Source of the DNA: Pseudomonas putida
GTDB taxonomy: Bacteria > Pseudomonadota > Gammaproteobacteria > Pseudomonadales > Pseudomonadaceae
Direction: 5' to 3'
NCBI RefSeq assembly: GCF_001941965.1
Contig: NZ_MKZO01000036.1
Span: 367,584-431,583, forward strand
Length of the DNA: 64,000 nt
In this document: positions 25,506-34,420 of the stretch, piece by piece
Layout: each line of letters starts with the position of its first letter
How positions within the stretch are numbered: position 1 is the stretch's first letter
Program-made: the position numbers and the translations under genes
Notes under the pieces: generated by a model
Told to the model about the DNA's origin: nothing
The model's input: the letters and a program-made list of their open reading frames with translations, nothing else
The model's database searches: none

Positions 25506-26807
25506 TCAGCGACGACCGTTGCGGTAGCCGGCGAGCTGGTGGCTGACCTTGCCGAAGGTGCAGATCAGGTTGCGCAGGCTGTCCTTGGCCGGGATGCGCG
25601 TGCGCGGGATCGCGCTCATCACGTCCCAGTGCCGCGAGCCGGTGGTCATGCCGTCGGCCACCACCTGGCTGATGACATGGCTCGGCGTCACGCCAAAGCC
25701 GGAGTAGCCCTGGACGAAGTAGGCATTGGGCCGTCCCGGCAAGGTGCCGATCTGCGGGAACAGGTTGGCGGTGCACTCCATCGGCCCGCCCCAGGCCAGA
25801 TCGATGCGCACCGGCTCCAGGTACGGGAACACCTTGAGCATCAGCTGGCGGTTCCAGTCCTTGAGGTCGTTGGGGATGTATTCGAGCAGCCGCGTGGCCG
25901 AACCGAACAGCAGGCGGTTTTCGTTGGTCACCCGGTAGTACTCGATGACCGGGCGGATATCGCTGAACGCCCCGCGGATCGGGCTGATCTGCTGGATCAA
26001 AGCCTCCGGCAGCGGCTCGGTGACCAACTGGAAGGCGTAGGTATTGACGATGCTCTTGTCCAGCTCCGGCTCCATGCGGTCGAGGAAGGCGCCGCAGGAC
26101 CAGAGGATCTTCTTCGCCCGCACCGAGCCCTTGGCCGTACGGATATGGATGGTGTCGCCGTAAGTCACTTCCAGCACCGGGGTGTTTTCGTAGATCCGCC
26201 CGCCCAGCGCCACCAGCGCCTTGGCCGAACCCAGCAGCATGTTCAGCGAATGCAGATGGCCGTTGCCCATGTGCTTGAGGGCGCAGGTGTAGACCTCCGA
26301 ACCGACGATGCTGCGCACTTCGCTGCCTTCCAGATACGCGATGTCGTGGTTCGGGCTGAGCTGCTTGAACTCCTTTTCCCACGCCTGCAGCAGCTTGCCC
26401 TGACGCTTGTTGAAGCCGAGGTAGCCGTAGCCGTGGCGGAAATCGGCGTCGATGCCGTACTTGGCGATGCGCGACTGGATGATGGACGAGCCGAGGTCGC
26501 TGATCTCGAACACCGCCTGCAAGCCCTCGTCGCCGACGCTTTTGCGGATCTTCTCCAGGTCGTGGCCGATGCCGGCCATGATGTGCCCGCCATTGCGACC
26601 GGAGCCGCCAAAGCCGAGGTAGCGCGCTTCCAGCACGACGATATCGGTGACACCGCGCTCGGCCAGTTCCAGGGCGGTGTTGATCCCCGAGAAACCACCA
26701 CCGATGACGACAACTTCAGCGTCCAGATCCTGCTCAAGATCAGGAAACTTCAGGTCGTACTTGCGGGTAGCGGTGTAGTAGGTGGTAGGGGTTTCGACGG
26801 ACAGCAT
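25506..26807 (-). CDS. FAD-dependent amine oxidoreductase (PuuB/OrdL type)
   Basis: 433 residues. An N-terminal Rossmann fold has VVVIGGGFSGINTALELAERG and VVLEA, then GGSGRNGGHIM, the signature of the DAO family branch with gamma-glutamylputrescine oxidase. The later LPGRPNAYFVQGYSGFGV is the usual C-terminal FAD contact. It oxidises a primary or secondary amine with release of H2O2; the actual substrate is not readable. Same operon as the permease 33 bases upstream. Confidence 0.85.
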   Translation of the reverse strand: MLSVETPTTYYTATRKYDLKFPDLEQDLDAEVVVIGGGFSGINTALELAERGVTDIVVLEARYLGFGGSGRNGGHIMAGIGHDLEKIRKSVGDEGLQAVFEISDLGSSIIQSRIAKYGIDADFRHGYGYLGFNKRQGKLLQAWEKEFKQLSPNHDIAYLEGSEVRSIVGSEVYTCALKHMGNGHLHSLNMLLGSAKALVALGGRIYENTPVLEVTYGDTIHIRTAKGSVRAKKILWSCGAFLDRMEPELDKSIVNTYAFQLVTEPLPEALIQQISPIRGAFSDIRPVIEYYRVTNENRLLFGSATRLLEYIPNDLKDWNRQLMLKVFPYLEPVRIDLAWGGPMECTANLFPQIGTLPGRPNAYFVQGYSGFGVTPSHVISQVVADGMTTGSRHWDVMSAIPRTRIPAKDSLRNLICTFGKVSHQLAGYRNGRR

Positions 26808-26840
26808 GGGGTCACCTTGTTCTTGTCATGCGGGAAGCGG

Positions 26841-28256
26841 TTAACGGGATATCGCGCCTTCGCCAGCCTGACGATCCTGCAGGCGGCGAACGGCGTAGAG
26901 CACCAGCGAGAGCAGCAGCACACCGATGCCGGTGGCGACTTCCTTGATGCCGCCGTAGCCCGCCAGCTCGGCAGAGGCGGTACCGACCACCACCACGGCG
27001 GCGGTGAACAGGCTCAGTACCCAGGCCACAGGGATCCAGCCACGGCCCAGGCGCACCGGGCGCGGCAGGTCGGGTGCATCTCGGCGTAGCAGGATGAAGC
27101 CGGACAGGGCGAAGAAGATCGCCACCAGGTAGCCGATATTGGCGGTCACCAGCATGGCCAGCGGCGAGGACAGCAGGAAGATCATCGCCAGGTTGAGCAC
27201 CACCGCCACGCTCATGCAGCGCCCCGGCACCTGGTGCTTGTTGAGGGTGCCGAGCTGGCGGATGGTCAGGCCTTCCAGGGCCATGCCGTAGAGGGCGCGG
27301 GAACCGTCGGCGAGGGCGGCGTTGAGGCCCATGAACAGGCCGACCAGCAAGGCGGCGATGAAGAAGTCGCTGAAGCCGTTGCCGACCACGGCGTTGAAGG
27401 CATCGATATAGAAGCCGCTGGGGTTGGCCAATGCGGTTTCCCGGTCCACCAACCCGCCGAGGCCGAAGGCGACGGCGGCGAACACCAGCACGGTGTAGGT
27501 GCCGGAGGTCAGCAGGGCCAGGCGCATATCGCGCTGGCTGCGGTATTCCGGGCCGAAGGCGGCGCACATCTCGGTGCCGTAGGCGCTCCAGCTGACCAGG
27601 AACAACCAGACCAGCGCCGTGCGCCAGAAGCTCCAGTCCAGCACCAGCGGTTCGTCCAGGGCGTGACGGAAACGCTCAAGGCTCCAACCGTCGCCAAACA
27701 CCGGCGACACCGCCAGCACCAGGATCGGCACCAGCAACAGCGCGCCCATGTACTTGGAAACGGATGCCGCCATATGCACGCCAAGCCGGTTGAACTGCCA
27801 GAACACCAGCAACAGGCCGGCGCCGATCACTTGCGGCAGGCCGACGCTGAGCGGGCCGAAGCTGTAGCTCCAGGTCTGGTCGGCGAACCACTGCGCCTGG
27901 ATCAGCGCGCCGGCACTGACGCTGACGATCGACAGCACGGCCGACCAGCCCAGCCAGTAGCCGAACGACGCCAGCGGGCCGACCAGGGTGCAGCGTCGGC
28001 GCCAGCCTTCGGTGGCGATCATGGCGATGCCGCCGGGCTTGTCCGGGAACATCGCAGTGACTTCGAGGAAGATCCAGTTCTGGCACGCGCCGATGGTCGC
28101 CGAACCGACCCACAGCGCCAGGGCGCCGATCGGGCCAAGCACGCCGAGGGCGAAGCCGAAGGAGGCGAAGATGGAGCCGGACACCGCCATCGACAGGGCG
28201 AAGGCATCGGTCCAGCGCAAGGTTTGCTGCAAATGCTGGCTGTTGTTGTTATTCAT
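26841..28256 (-). CDS. APC-superfamily amino acid/amine permease
   Basis: 471-residue inner-membrane protein with 12 hydrophobic segments; N-terminal LRWTDAFALSMAVSGSIFASFGFALG and SAYGTEMCAAFGPEYR in the middle. It probably imports the substrate of the FAD oxidase encoded next. First gene of the minus-strand operon permease-oxidase-NTF2-porin; divergent from the AraC gene across 227 bases. Confidence 0.82.
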   Translation of the reverse strand: MNNNNSQHLQQTLRWTDAFALSMAVSGSIFASFGFALGVLGPIGALALWVGSATIGACQNWIFLEVTAMFPDKPGGIAMIATEGWRRRCTLVGPLASFGYWLGWSAVLSIVSVSAGALIQAQWFADQTWSYSFGPLSVGLPQVIGAGLLLVFWQFNRLGVHMAASVSKYMGALLLVPILVLAVSPVFGDGWSLERFRHALDEPLVLDWSFWRTALVWLFLVSWSAYGTEMCAAFGPEYRSQRDMRLALLTSGTYTVLVFAAVAFGLGGLVDRETALANPSGFYIDAFNAVVGNGFSDFFIAALLVGLFMGLNAALADGSRALYGMALEGLTIRQLGTLNKHQVPGRCMSVAVVLNLAMIFLLSSPLAMLVTANIGYLVAIFFALSGFILLRRDAPDLPRPVRLGRGWIPVAWVLSLFTAAVVVVGTASAELAGYGGIKEVATGIGVLLLSLVLYAVRRLQDRQAGEGAISR

Positions 28257-28392
28257 GGCCGGTTACGCAGTGGCGGAAGATGAGCCTCGATTAAAAGCCC
28301 TGCTCCGTTGCGCGACCACTGTTCACAGCGCCAGGCGCTTGGTTTGGGGTGCCAGCCGTCGCGGTTCGCGGCGGGCAACTTGATAAAGTGAT

Positions 28393-28402
28393 TAACATGT
28401 TA
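28393..28402. promoter_or_regulatory. Palindrome in the permease/AraC divergent region
   Basis: TAACATGTTA is a perfect 10-base palindrome in the AT-rich middle of the divergent gap; the only symmetric candidate site there. Confidence 0.3.
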
Positions 28403-28483
28403 GTAAATATGAAAAAGCTTCGGCGCCAGCCTGGACGGCGCACCACAAGAACAACACCGGTCTCAGCCGGCCCGAGGTGAAGC

Positions 28484-29422
28484 ATGAATCTGCAGCACGC
28501 CAATCTGTTTCAAGGGCGCGAGGGTTTCGAGGTCTGGCATGGCGATCTGGCCAGCAGTTGCGGGACCTTCCATGTCGAGCCGCCCGCGGATCGCATCACC
28601 AGCTTCCAGGGCGCGGTCACCGCGCTGGACAGCCGGCGCAGCCGCATCGAAGGGGCGCGCATCACCAGCAACTGCTCCCACGTGCACCGCTCGCTGCGGG
28701 ATATTCGCGGCGACGACAAGGACTTCTTCTACCTGGTGATGCAGTTGAATGGCGAAGCGCTGATCCGCCACAGCGACCAGGAAACCCGCCTGGGCCGGGG
28801 CGACCTGGTGCTGCTGGATGTGGCGCGGCCGAGCGATTTCTACTTTCGTGGCTTGAGCGACCAGGTGTCAGTGATCCTGCCGCGCAGCGAGGTGTTGCAG
28901 CGTTTCAAGGAACAGCGCCTGCGCCTGAACCAGCGCATCGAGGCGACTTCGGCGATTGGTGGCATGAGCGCGATGCTGATGAGCCAGTTGGTGGACAACC
29001 GCAATCTGGCCAGCAGCGAAGCCGAGGCCGTGCTGGACGCCATCCTCGCCCTGCTGCGCCCGGTACTGACGCCGCGCCAGGGCGAGCCTGTCGACACGCC
29101 ACCGCCGGCCCTGATGACCAAGGCCAAGGCGGTGATCGAACGGCATCTGGCGGATGAAACCCTGAGCCCGGAACGCATTGCTTCGACGGTGGGGACTTCG
29201 GTGCGCAATCTGCACCGGTTGTTCGCCCAGTTCGAGACCAGTGTGGGGCGCTACCTGCTTGAGCGTCGGCTGAGCCGCTGCGCAGAAGCGATCCTGCAGA
29301 GCGAGGTGAAGATCACCCATATCGCGCTGAGCTGGGGGTTCAAGGATTTGAGCCATTTTTCCCGGGCGTTCAAGAGTGCGTTCGGGGTGTCGCCAAGTGA
29401 GTATCGGGGGCGGCGGGGGTAA
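28484..29422 (+). CDS. AraC-family transcriptional regulator (FeaR-like)
   Basis: 312 residues. The N-terminal AraC-type ligand domain (about 15-190) is followed by two helix-turn-helix motifs: SPERIASTVGTSVRNLHRLF (about 229-248) and ITHIALSWGFKDLSHFSRAFKS near 275-297. The architecture matches FeaR, the activator of amine oxidation. Divergent placement points to control of the permease-oxidase-porin operon. Confidence 0.87.
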   Translation: MNLQHANLFQGREGFEVWHGDLASSCGTFHVEPPADRITSFQGAVTALDSRRSRIEGARITSNCSHVHRSLRDIRGDDKDFFYLVMQLNGEALIRHSDQETRLGRGDLVLLDVARPSDFYFRGLSDQVSVILPRSEVLQRFKEQRLRLNQRIEATSAIGGMSAMLMSQLVDNRNLASSEAEAVLDAILALLRPVLTPRQGEPVDTPPPALMTKAKAVIERHLADETLSPERIASTVGTSVRNLHRLFAQFETSVGRYLLERRLSRCAEAILQSEVKITHIALSWGFKDLSHFSRAFKSAFGVSPSEYRGRRG

Positions 29423-29449
29423 AAAGGCGCAACCGCTGGAAAGCCCCGA

Positions 29450-29701
29450 TCAATCGAACAGGTCATGCACCTCGTCCAAGGTAGGCAGCATCGCCGGAAG
29501 CACCTTGAGTTCGCAATCCAACGCGCCAAGCACTTTGGCGTAAGCGTACATGCCAACTGACAGGCTGCCCTTTTCCACGGCGATGACTTTCTGGCGGGTC
29601 AAATCTGCAAGGTTGGCGAGATCCGCCTGGGTCATGCCGAGATTCAGACGGCGTTGGCGAATCTGCTTGGAAAGGCGATAGGTCAGGAAAGCAGGGTCCA
29701 T
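29450..29701 (-). CDS. XRE-family helix-turn-helix protein (HipB-like)
   Basis: 83 residues. It has an XRE HTH: LSKQIRQRRLNLGMTQADLA then ADLTRQKVIAVEKG, and a C-terminal tail with LGALDCELKVLP as in HipB-type antitoxins. A TTG start six codons upstream is possible. No HipA partner flanks it; downstream is the convergent AraC gene. Repeats of ACGTAAC just upstream may be its operator. Confidence 0.75.
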   Translation of the reverse strand: MDPAFLTYRLSKQIRQRRLNLGMTQADLANLADLTRQKVIAVEKGSLSVGMYAYAKVLGALDCELKVLPAMLPTLDEVHDLFD

Positions 29702-29710
29702 GTTCCATAT

Positions 29711-29747
29711 ACGTAACAATCAGGGGTCTATGTAACGTAGACGTAAC
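29711..29747. promoter_or_regulatory. ACGTAAC repeats upstream of the XRE gene
   Basis: ACGTAAC at 29711-29717 and 29741-29747 with TGTAACG between (29731-29737). Possible autoregulatory sites of the XRE protein; no inverted symmetry. Confidence 0.3.
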
Positions 29748-29805
29748 TTGATGACCTTACAAGCATGGTGCCGGACTCATTCCCTGCAGTCGGCGAGGAA
29801 CCCTG

Positions 29806-29982
29806 TAGGAGCTGGCTTGCCTGCGATGGACCGCAGAGCGGTCCCAAAACCTGCCACACCGGACATTCTGGATTGATGCGATCCACCCGGCACACCGAAT
29901 CCGGGACCGGATAGGGCACTGAACTCGTGCGGGATGGTTTTGGGACCGCTGCGCAGTCCATCGCAGGCAAGCCAGCTCCTAC
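29806..29982. repeat. Inverted pair of REP elements (TAGGAGCTGGCTTGCCTGC type)
   Basis: Same type and arrangement as 23536-23712. With the terminator below it fills the 349-base gap 29720-30068. Confidence 0.85.
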
Positions 29983-30021
29983 AGGTTTTTGTGTCCAGCT
30001 CGCACTCTGTGCATGGCACAC

Positions 30022-30051
30022 AAAAAAGGGGCCGCATCAGCGGCCCCTTTC
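30022..30051 (-). terminator. Intrinsic terminator of the OprD porin gene
   Basis: On the minus strand, AAAGGGGCCGC-TGAT-GCGGCCCC followed by TTTTTT, just after the porin stop. Confidence 0.92.
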
Positions 30052-30068
30052 CTACCTCAAAACCAGCA

Positions 30069-31349
30069 TCAGAAGATGCTGATCGGGTACTCGACGAAGA
30101 TACGGACTTCGTTGCCGTCGTCGTTGTAGCCGTTCAGGCGGACGCTTTCCGAAGTACGCAGCCAGGAACCACGCAGTTTCAGGCTCAGGTCCTTGGCAGG
30201 GCCTTCCTGTACGACGTATTTGACCTGGTTGAAGATCTCGCGCTCGGTGCCTTCGCCATAGCCGTGGGTGTTGATGTTGTCACCACGCACGTAGGCGATG
30301 TTGTAGGTCAGGCCCGGTACGCCGAAGGCGCCGAAGTCCAGACCGTAGGCGACCTGCCAGGAACGCTCGTCTTCAGCGTTGAAGTCGGACCAGTAGGAGT
30401 TGGCCAGGTAGATGGTCGAACCACCGTCACCCACGCCAGCGCCATTCTGGTACCAGCCGTACTGGTAGCCAGTGCTGCCGGTGCTGCGCTGGTGCGCCAG
30501 GGTGAACGAGTGAGGGCCGAAGGCGTAGGTGGCCGCCAGGCTCCAGATGGTGTTGCTATCACCGGTCAGGCTGGCCTTCTGCACGTACTTCTTGTCGATG
30601 TCCGACTTGTAGCCGTTGAAGTCCAGGGTCAGGGACTGGTCCTTGGCGATGGCGTGGACGTAGTTGACGCCCAGGTAGTGCTTCTTCAGCACGTCTTCGA
30701 CATCGGAGGTGTACAGCGAGGCGGTCAGGTTCGGCATGAACTTGTAGCTACCGCCGAAGACGTTGATCGACTTCAGGTCGGTGTCACGCTGTTCGGTGGA
30801 CTTGCGCGCTTCGCGAGTGTAGCGACCGGCGTTCAGCTCCAGGCCTTCGATCTCCTTGGAGTTGATCGAAGTACCGGTGAAGCTTTCTGGCAACAGACGA
30901 GCGTCGTCGTATTGCAGGACCGGCAGGGATGGCATCTGGTCGCCATACTTCAGCACGGTGTTGGAAACACGGAACTTGACCGCTGCACCGCCACGGGCGA
31001 TGTCGTGCTGGGCGTTGCCGCTGTCGCCACGCTTGAAGAAGTCGATACCGCCACCTTCGTTGTGGCCGCTGCCACCGTCCAGACGCACGGCGTACAGGCC
31101 GAAGGCATCAACGCCAACACCAACGGTGCCCTGGGTGAAGCCAGAGGAGAACTTGGCAATGGCAGCCTGGCCCCATTGACGCTGGTCGTTGGTGTCGTGC
31201 TTCTTGTCACGATTCATGAAGCCGTTGCGCAGCAGCACGTTGGCGGTGCTGTCTTCGACGAAGCCTTTCGACTCGGCTTGATCGTTGGCCATTGCTTGAG
31301 TAGCGACCATGAGCCCCAGTGCGAGCAGACTGATCCGGGTTTTCAACAT
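30069..31349 (-). CDS. OprD-family outer membrane porin
   Basis: 426 residues: signal peptide ending QAMA-N, then the OprD-type start GFVEDSTANVLLRNGFMNRDKK, the RQWGQAAIAKFSSGFTQGTVGVGVDAFGL block and a C-terminal phenylalanine (EYPISIF). Substrate-specific channel for small carboxylates or amino acids. ATG 31349 follows AAGGA by 7 bases; the extension to 31391 is discarded. A strong promoter and stem-loop lie in its 5' region. Confidence 0.9.
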   Translation of the reverse strand: MLKTRISLLALGLMVATQAMANDQAESKGFVEDSTANVLLRNGFMNRDKKHDTNDQRQWGQAAIAKFSSGFTQGTVGVGVDAFGLYAVRLDGGSGHNEGGGIDFFKRGDSGNAQHDIARGGAAVKFRVSNTVLKYGDQMPSLPVLQYDDARLLPESFTGTSINSKEIEGLELNAGRYTREARKSTEQRDTDLKSINVFGGSYKFMPNLTASLYTSDVEDVLKKHYLGVNYVHAIAKDQSLTLDFNGYKSDIDKKYVQKASLTGDSNTIWSLAATYAFGPHSFTLAHQRSTGSTGYQYGWYQNGAGVGDGGSTIYLANSYWSDFNAEDERSWQVAYGLDFGAFGVPGLTYNIAYVRGDNINTHGYGEGTEREIFNQVKYVVQEGPAKDLSLKLRGSWLRTSESVRLNGYNDDGNEVRIFVEYPISIF

Positions 31350-31435
31350 CTTGTTTTCCTTATTACGTGATTTGATACGCACTGCAGCCAAACGCCAGAA
31401 CCACGCCCCCTGCGTGGGTTGACGCTCACGGACTG

Positions 31436-31515
31436 AAAATAAAAGGCCCGCATGCGAGTGATCGCAGCGGGCCTTTTATTATTAGTGTCTTGGCCGAACG
31501 GCCTGCAGGCGCAGG
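31436..31515 (-). ncRNA. Candidate small RNA (or attenuated leader of the OprD gene)
   Basis: A near-consensus promoter (31522-31551, minus) would start a transcript near 31515. About 75-80 bases later it meets a terminator hairpin (31441-31477) followed by TTTTATTTT. The predicted RNA contains AATAATAA (31476-31483), a match to the AANAANAA motif bound by Hfq/Crc, just before the stem. No convincing reading frame. It may be a free small RNA or the leader of the porin mRNA, whose ATG is 87 bases further. Confidence 0.55.
31441..31477 (-). terminator. Intrinsic terminator of the candidate small RNA
   Basis: AAAAGGCCCGC pairs with GCGGGCCTTTT (11 bases), with an inner GCGA/TCGC stem, followed on the minus strand by a T-rich run. 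Confidence 0.85.
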
Positions 31516-31521
31516 GTCCGA

Positions 31522-31551
31522 ATCCTAGCCGCGGGCAGAACGACATGTCAA
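31522..31551 (-). promoter_or_regulatory. Strong sigma-70 promoter, minus strand
   Basis: TTGACA (perfect -35), 18-base spacer, TAGGAT (-10). It drives the candidate small RNA and perhaps the OprD gene. Confidence 0.7.
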
Positions 31552-31751
31552 AAGTTCGTGAAGAGATGATGGCAAATTTCATGTTTTTCTGCGTTATCGT
31601 CGGAATTTCTTCTATCCGAAAAGAGATTCGGTCGCGAGAACTGTAGGAATTTGCCGGAAACGTCAGGAATTTCGGTAACACGGAAAGGATTCAGCCTGGA
31701 GACATTTAGATACAAATAGCCGAGAAGATTTCCTACAAAGAATTAACGTTT

Positions 31752-31770
31752 GCAAATGCCAAGCATTATC
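31752..31770 (+). promoter_or_regulatory. Fur box of the TonB-dependent receptor
   Basis: GCAAATGCCAAGCATTATC matches 14 of 19 positions of the Fur consensus GATAATGATAATCATTATC, including the full right half. It lies 50 bases before the receptor ATG, so the gene is probably repressed by iron. Confidence 0.7.
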
Positions 31771-31819
31771 ATCCGCGAGTTTTCAAAACATCCAAAAACA
31801 TCGCCGGATATCCACCCAC

Positions 31820-33907
31820 ATGCCTTCCCCCTGCCGCCTTTCTTCCCTTTCCCTGGGGCTTTCCCTGTTGTTCGGCTCCAGCCTGGCCATGGCTGCCACC
31901 ACCAACCTGCCTGAAGTGTCGGTCACCGCCGACAGCGAGGCCGAACGCGATGATCCGCGGGTCAAGGAGGTCACCACGGCCACCCGTACCTCGACCCCGG
32001 TGCGCTACGTGCCGCAGGCGGTGGATTCGATCAAGACCAGCAACGTCCTCGACTACGGCACCAACGAGCTGGGCAAGGCCCTGAGCGGCCTGCCCAACGT
32101 CAGCAGCGGCGCCGACACCCGCTTCGACAGCGTGCGCATCCGCGGCTTCGACGCGAGCAACGACTTTTACCTGGACGGCATCCGCGACGACAGCCAGTAC
32201 GTGCGCGACCTGCACAACATCGAGCGGGTCGAAGTGCTCAAGGGCCCGGCCGCCGTGCTCTATGGCCGGGGCAGCCAGGGCGGGATCATCAACCGGGTGA
32301 GCAAGGCGCCGGAGGCCGGACGGCGTTCCAGCATCGAAGTCCAGGGCGGCAGCGAGGACCTGCGCAGCCTGTATGCCGACCTGAGCGCCGACCCGAGCGA
32401 GAACATCAGCCTGCGCCTGAACCTCGGCGAGCGCGACAACAACAGCTTCCGCGATGGCGTCGACGGCAGCCGCCAACTGTTCGCACCGTCGATGAGCTGG
32501 CAACTGACCCCGGACCTGAACTGGCTGGTGCAGTACGAATACAGCCGCTACAACCGTACCCCGGATCGCGGTATCCCCGGCAACCCGCTGACCGGCCGGC
32601 CGCTGGACGTCAACCGCAGCACCACCTACGGCGACAGCGGACGCGACTACATCGATGACAAGACCGAGTCCCTGCGCTCACGCCTTAACTATCAGTTGAG
32701 CGACAACTGGCAACTGCGCCATACCCTCGGCCTGATCACCCTGGACAGTGACTTCGACAACACTTACCTGGTCGGTTATGTCCCCGCCACCCACCTGGTC
32801 ACCCGGCAGCGCTGGCAGCAGGACCTGAACACCCGCAACCTGTTCAACAACCTCGAAGCCGAGGGCCGCGTCGACACCTGGGGCCTGGAGCACACACTGT
32901 TGATCGGCCTGGAGCTGGGCGAGCAGCGGCGTAATTCCCTGCTGCGCAACGGCAGCAACGTGCCGTCGGTCAACGCCTTCAACCCCAACCCCGCGGTGCA
33001 GCACACCGGGCGCATGAACATCTCGAGCAACAACCACACCGATGTCAGCAGCCGCGGCCTGTACCTGCAGGACCAGATCCGCCTCAACGATGAATGGCAG
33101 ATCCTCGCCGGCGTGCGCCTGGACCGTTTCGAGGTGGACACCACCAGCAAGGTCAGCGGTCGCAGCGAAAAGCAGGACAGCACCGGCACCAGCCCGCGCC
33201 TGGGCATCGTCTATACGCCGTGGAAGGAACACTCCTTCTATGCTTCGTGGAGCAAGACCTTCTCGCCACCCGGCGGCGGCCTGATCGGCATCACCCCGGG
33301 TGCGGCGGGCAACACCAACGAGACCGACCCGGAAACCACCCGGCAGAAGGAAATCGGGGTCAAGAGCGACTGGCTGGACGAGCGCCTGAGCACCACCCTG
33401 GCCGTGTATGAGCTGGAACTCTACAACCGGCGCAACCGCGACCTGCTCGACCCGAACAAGTGGATCCTGACCGGCCTGCAACGCTCCCGCGGCATCGAGC
33501 TGACCGCTACCGGGAAACTGGCGGACAACTGGTATGTACGCGGCGGCATCGGCCTGCAGGATGCGATCATCGTCGACGACACCGAAGGCAACGCCGGCAA
33601 CCGTGTTTCCGATGTGGCCAAGCGCAATGGCAGCGTGTTCATTACCTGGAAGCCGGAAATGGGCTGGTACGCGGAAACCGGGCTGACCTTCGTCGGCGAG
33701 CGTTATGCCGATACCCGCAACAGCATCGTGCTGCCGGGCTATGGCACCTGGGATGCACTGGCCGGGTACCGGACCAGGGACTGGGATGTGCGGGCAGCGT
33801 TGAGCAATATCACCGACAAGACCTACTACGCGTCGGCGACCAGTGCGGCGCAGATCCAGTTTGGTGATCCTCGCAGCCTGGTGGTGACCGGGACCTATAG
33901 CTTCTGA
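31820..33907 (+). CDS. TonB-dependent siderophore receptor
   Basis: 695 residues. Signal peptide ends SLAMA-A. A plug domain with TTATRTSTPVRYVPQAVDSI and VRIRGFDASNDFYLDGIRDD, GRGSQGGIINRVSK, then the 22-strand barrel ending in a phenylalanine (GTYSF). Closest in style to the ferrichrome/catecholate (FhuA/FiuA/Fiu-like) group. It imports a ferric siderophore using TonB energy. No sigma/anti-sigma pair is adjacent and there is no N-terminal signalling domain, so control is by Fur only. Confidence 0.92.
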   Translation: MPSPCRLSSLSLGLSLLFGSSLAMAATTNLPEVSVTADSEAERDDPRVKEVTTATRTSTPVRYVPQAVDSIKTSNVLDYGTNELGKALSGLPNVSSGADTRFDSVRIRGFDASNDFYLDGIRDDSQYVRDLHNIERVEVLKGPAAVLYGRGSQGGIINRVSKAPEAGRRSSIEVQGGSEDLRSLYADLSADPSENISLRLNLGERDNNSFRDGVDGSRQLFAPSMSWQLTPDLNWLVQYEYSRYNRTPDRGIPGNPLTGRPLDVNRSTTYGDSGRDYIDDKTESLRSRLNYQLSDNWQLRHTLGLITLDSDFDNTYLVGYVPATHLVTRQRWQQDLNTRNLFNNLEAEGRVDTWGLEHTLLIGLELGEQRRNSLLRNGSNVPSVNAFNPNPAVQHTGRMNISSNNHTDVSSRGLYLQDQIRLNDEWQILAGVRLDRFEVDTTSKVSGRSEKQDSTGTSPRLGIVYTPWKEHSFYASWSKTFSPPGGGLIGITPGAAGNTNETDPETTRQKEIGVKSDWLDERLSTTLAVYELELYNRRNRDLLDPNKWILTGLQRSRGIELTATGKLADNWYVRGGIGLQDAIIVDDTEGNAGNRVSDVAKRNGSVFITWKPEMGWYAETGLTFVGERYADTRNSIVLPGYGTWDALAGYRTRDWDVRAALSNITDKTYYASATSAAQIQFGDPRSLVVTGTYSF

Positions 33908-33913
33908 CCTTTC

Positions 33914-33998
33914 GGGCCTCATCGCTGGCAAGCCAGCTCCCACATGGATCGCGTGCACCGCCGAACCTGTGGGAGCTGGCTTGCCAGCGATGGGGCCC
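33914..33998. repeat. REPIN
   Basis: Paired inverted GCTGGCAAGCCAGC arms with spacer GATCGCGTGCACCGC, between convergent genes. Confidence 0.9.
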
Positions 33999-34012
33999 TT
34001 GAGAGCACCCAC

Positions 34013-34050
34013 AAAAAAGGGCAGTGCCTCCCCGGCACTGCCCTTTCCTT
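34013..34050. terminator. Bidirectional intrinsic terminator
   Basis: GGGCAGTGCC-TCCCC-GGCACTGCCC with a T-rich run on the plus side and A-run on the other. It serves the TonB receptor (plus) and the small gene at 34067 (minus). Confidence 0.88.
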
Positions 34051-34066
34051 TTGCAACCTTCTCCCC

Positions 34067-34267
34067 TCAGCCGTGCCAGATGCCCGCCAGCGCATCGAGC
34101 TCGGCCTCGGTCATCAGCCCTGCCGGATAACGCTCCGCCAGCAGCCGCCGTGGATCGGTCTTCCTGACCCGGATTGGTCCATTGTGTTTCAACCACTGCG
34201 CCAATACCTGAAGCGCTTCATGGTTCATGACAGTCGGGTACGAAGCCAACTCACGTGCAGTATTCAT
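34067..34267 (-). CDS. Small protein of unknown function
   Basis: 66 residues starting MNTARELASYPTVMNHEALQ; basic middle (IRVRKTDPRRLLAERYPAG) and an acidic C-terminus ending GIWHG. No signal peptide or membrane segment. ATG 34267 with GGGGGAG some 11 bases upstream. I do not recognise the family. It has its own terminator, which supports expression. Confidence 0.6.
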   Translation of the reverse strand: MNTARELASYPTVMNHEALQVLAQWLKHNGPIRVRKTDPRRLLAERYPAGLMTEAELDALAGIWHG

Positions 34268-34420
34268 TTCACACGTACTCCCCCAGAGGCGTGAGTTGAG
34301 CAAATTACTCAAGATTTGTGACAAATCCGTGGGAAAACACAGACCGTCCATCTCTTGTTACAACATTGGAATTAATACAAAAGCTATGCCATCAGGGAGC
34401 GCCGGCCGTCGTCCGGGCAC

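Noticed and set aside
31509..31526. tRNA T-arm-like sequence GGGTCCGAATCC
   Set aside because: No acceptor or anticodon arm fits around it; the segment overlaps the minus-strand promoter and candidate small RNA.
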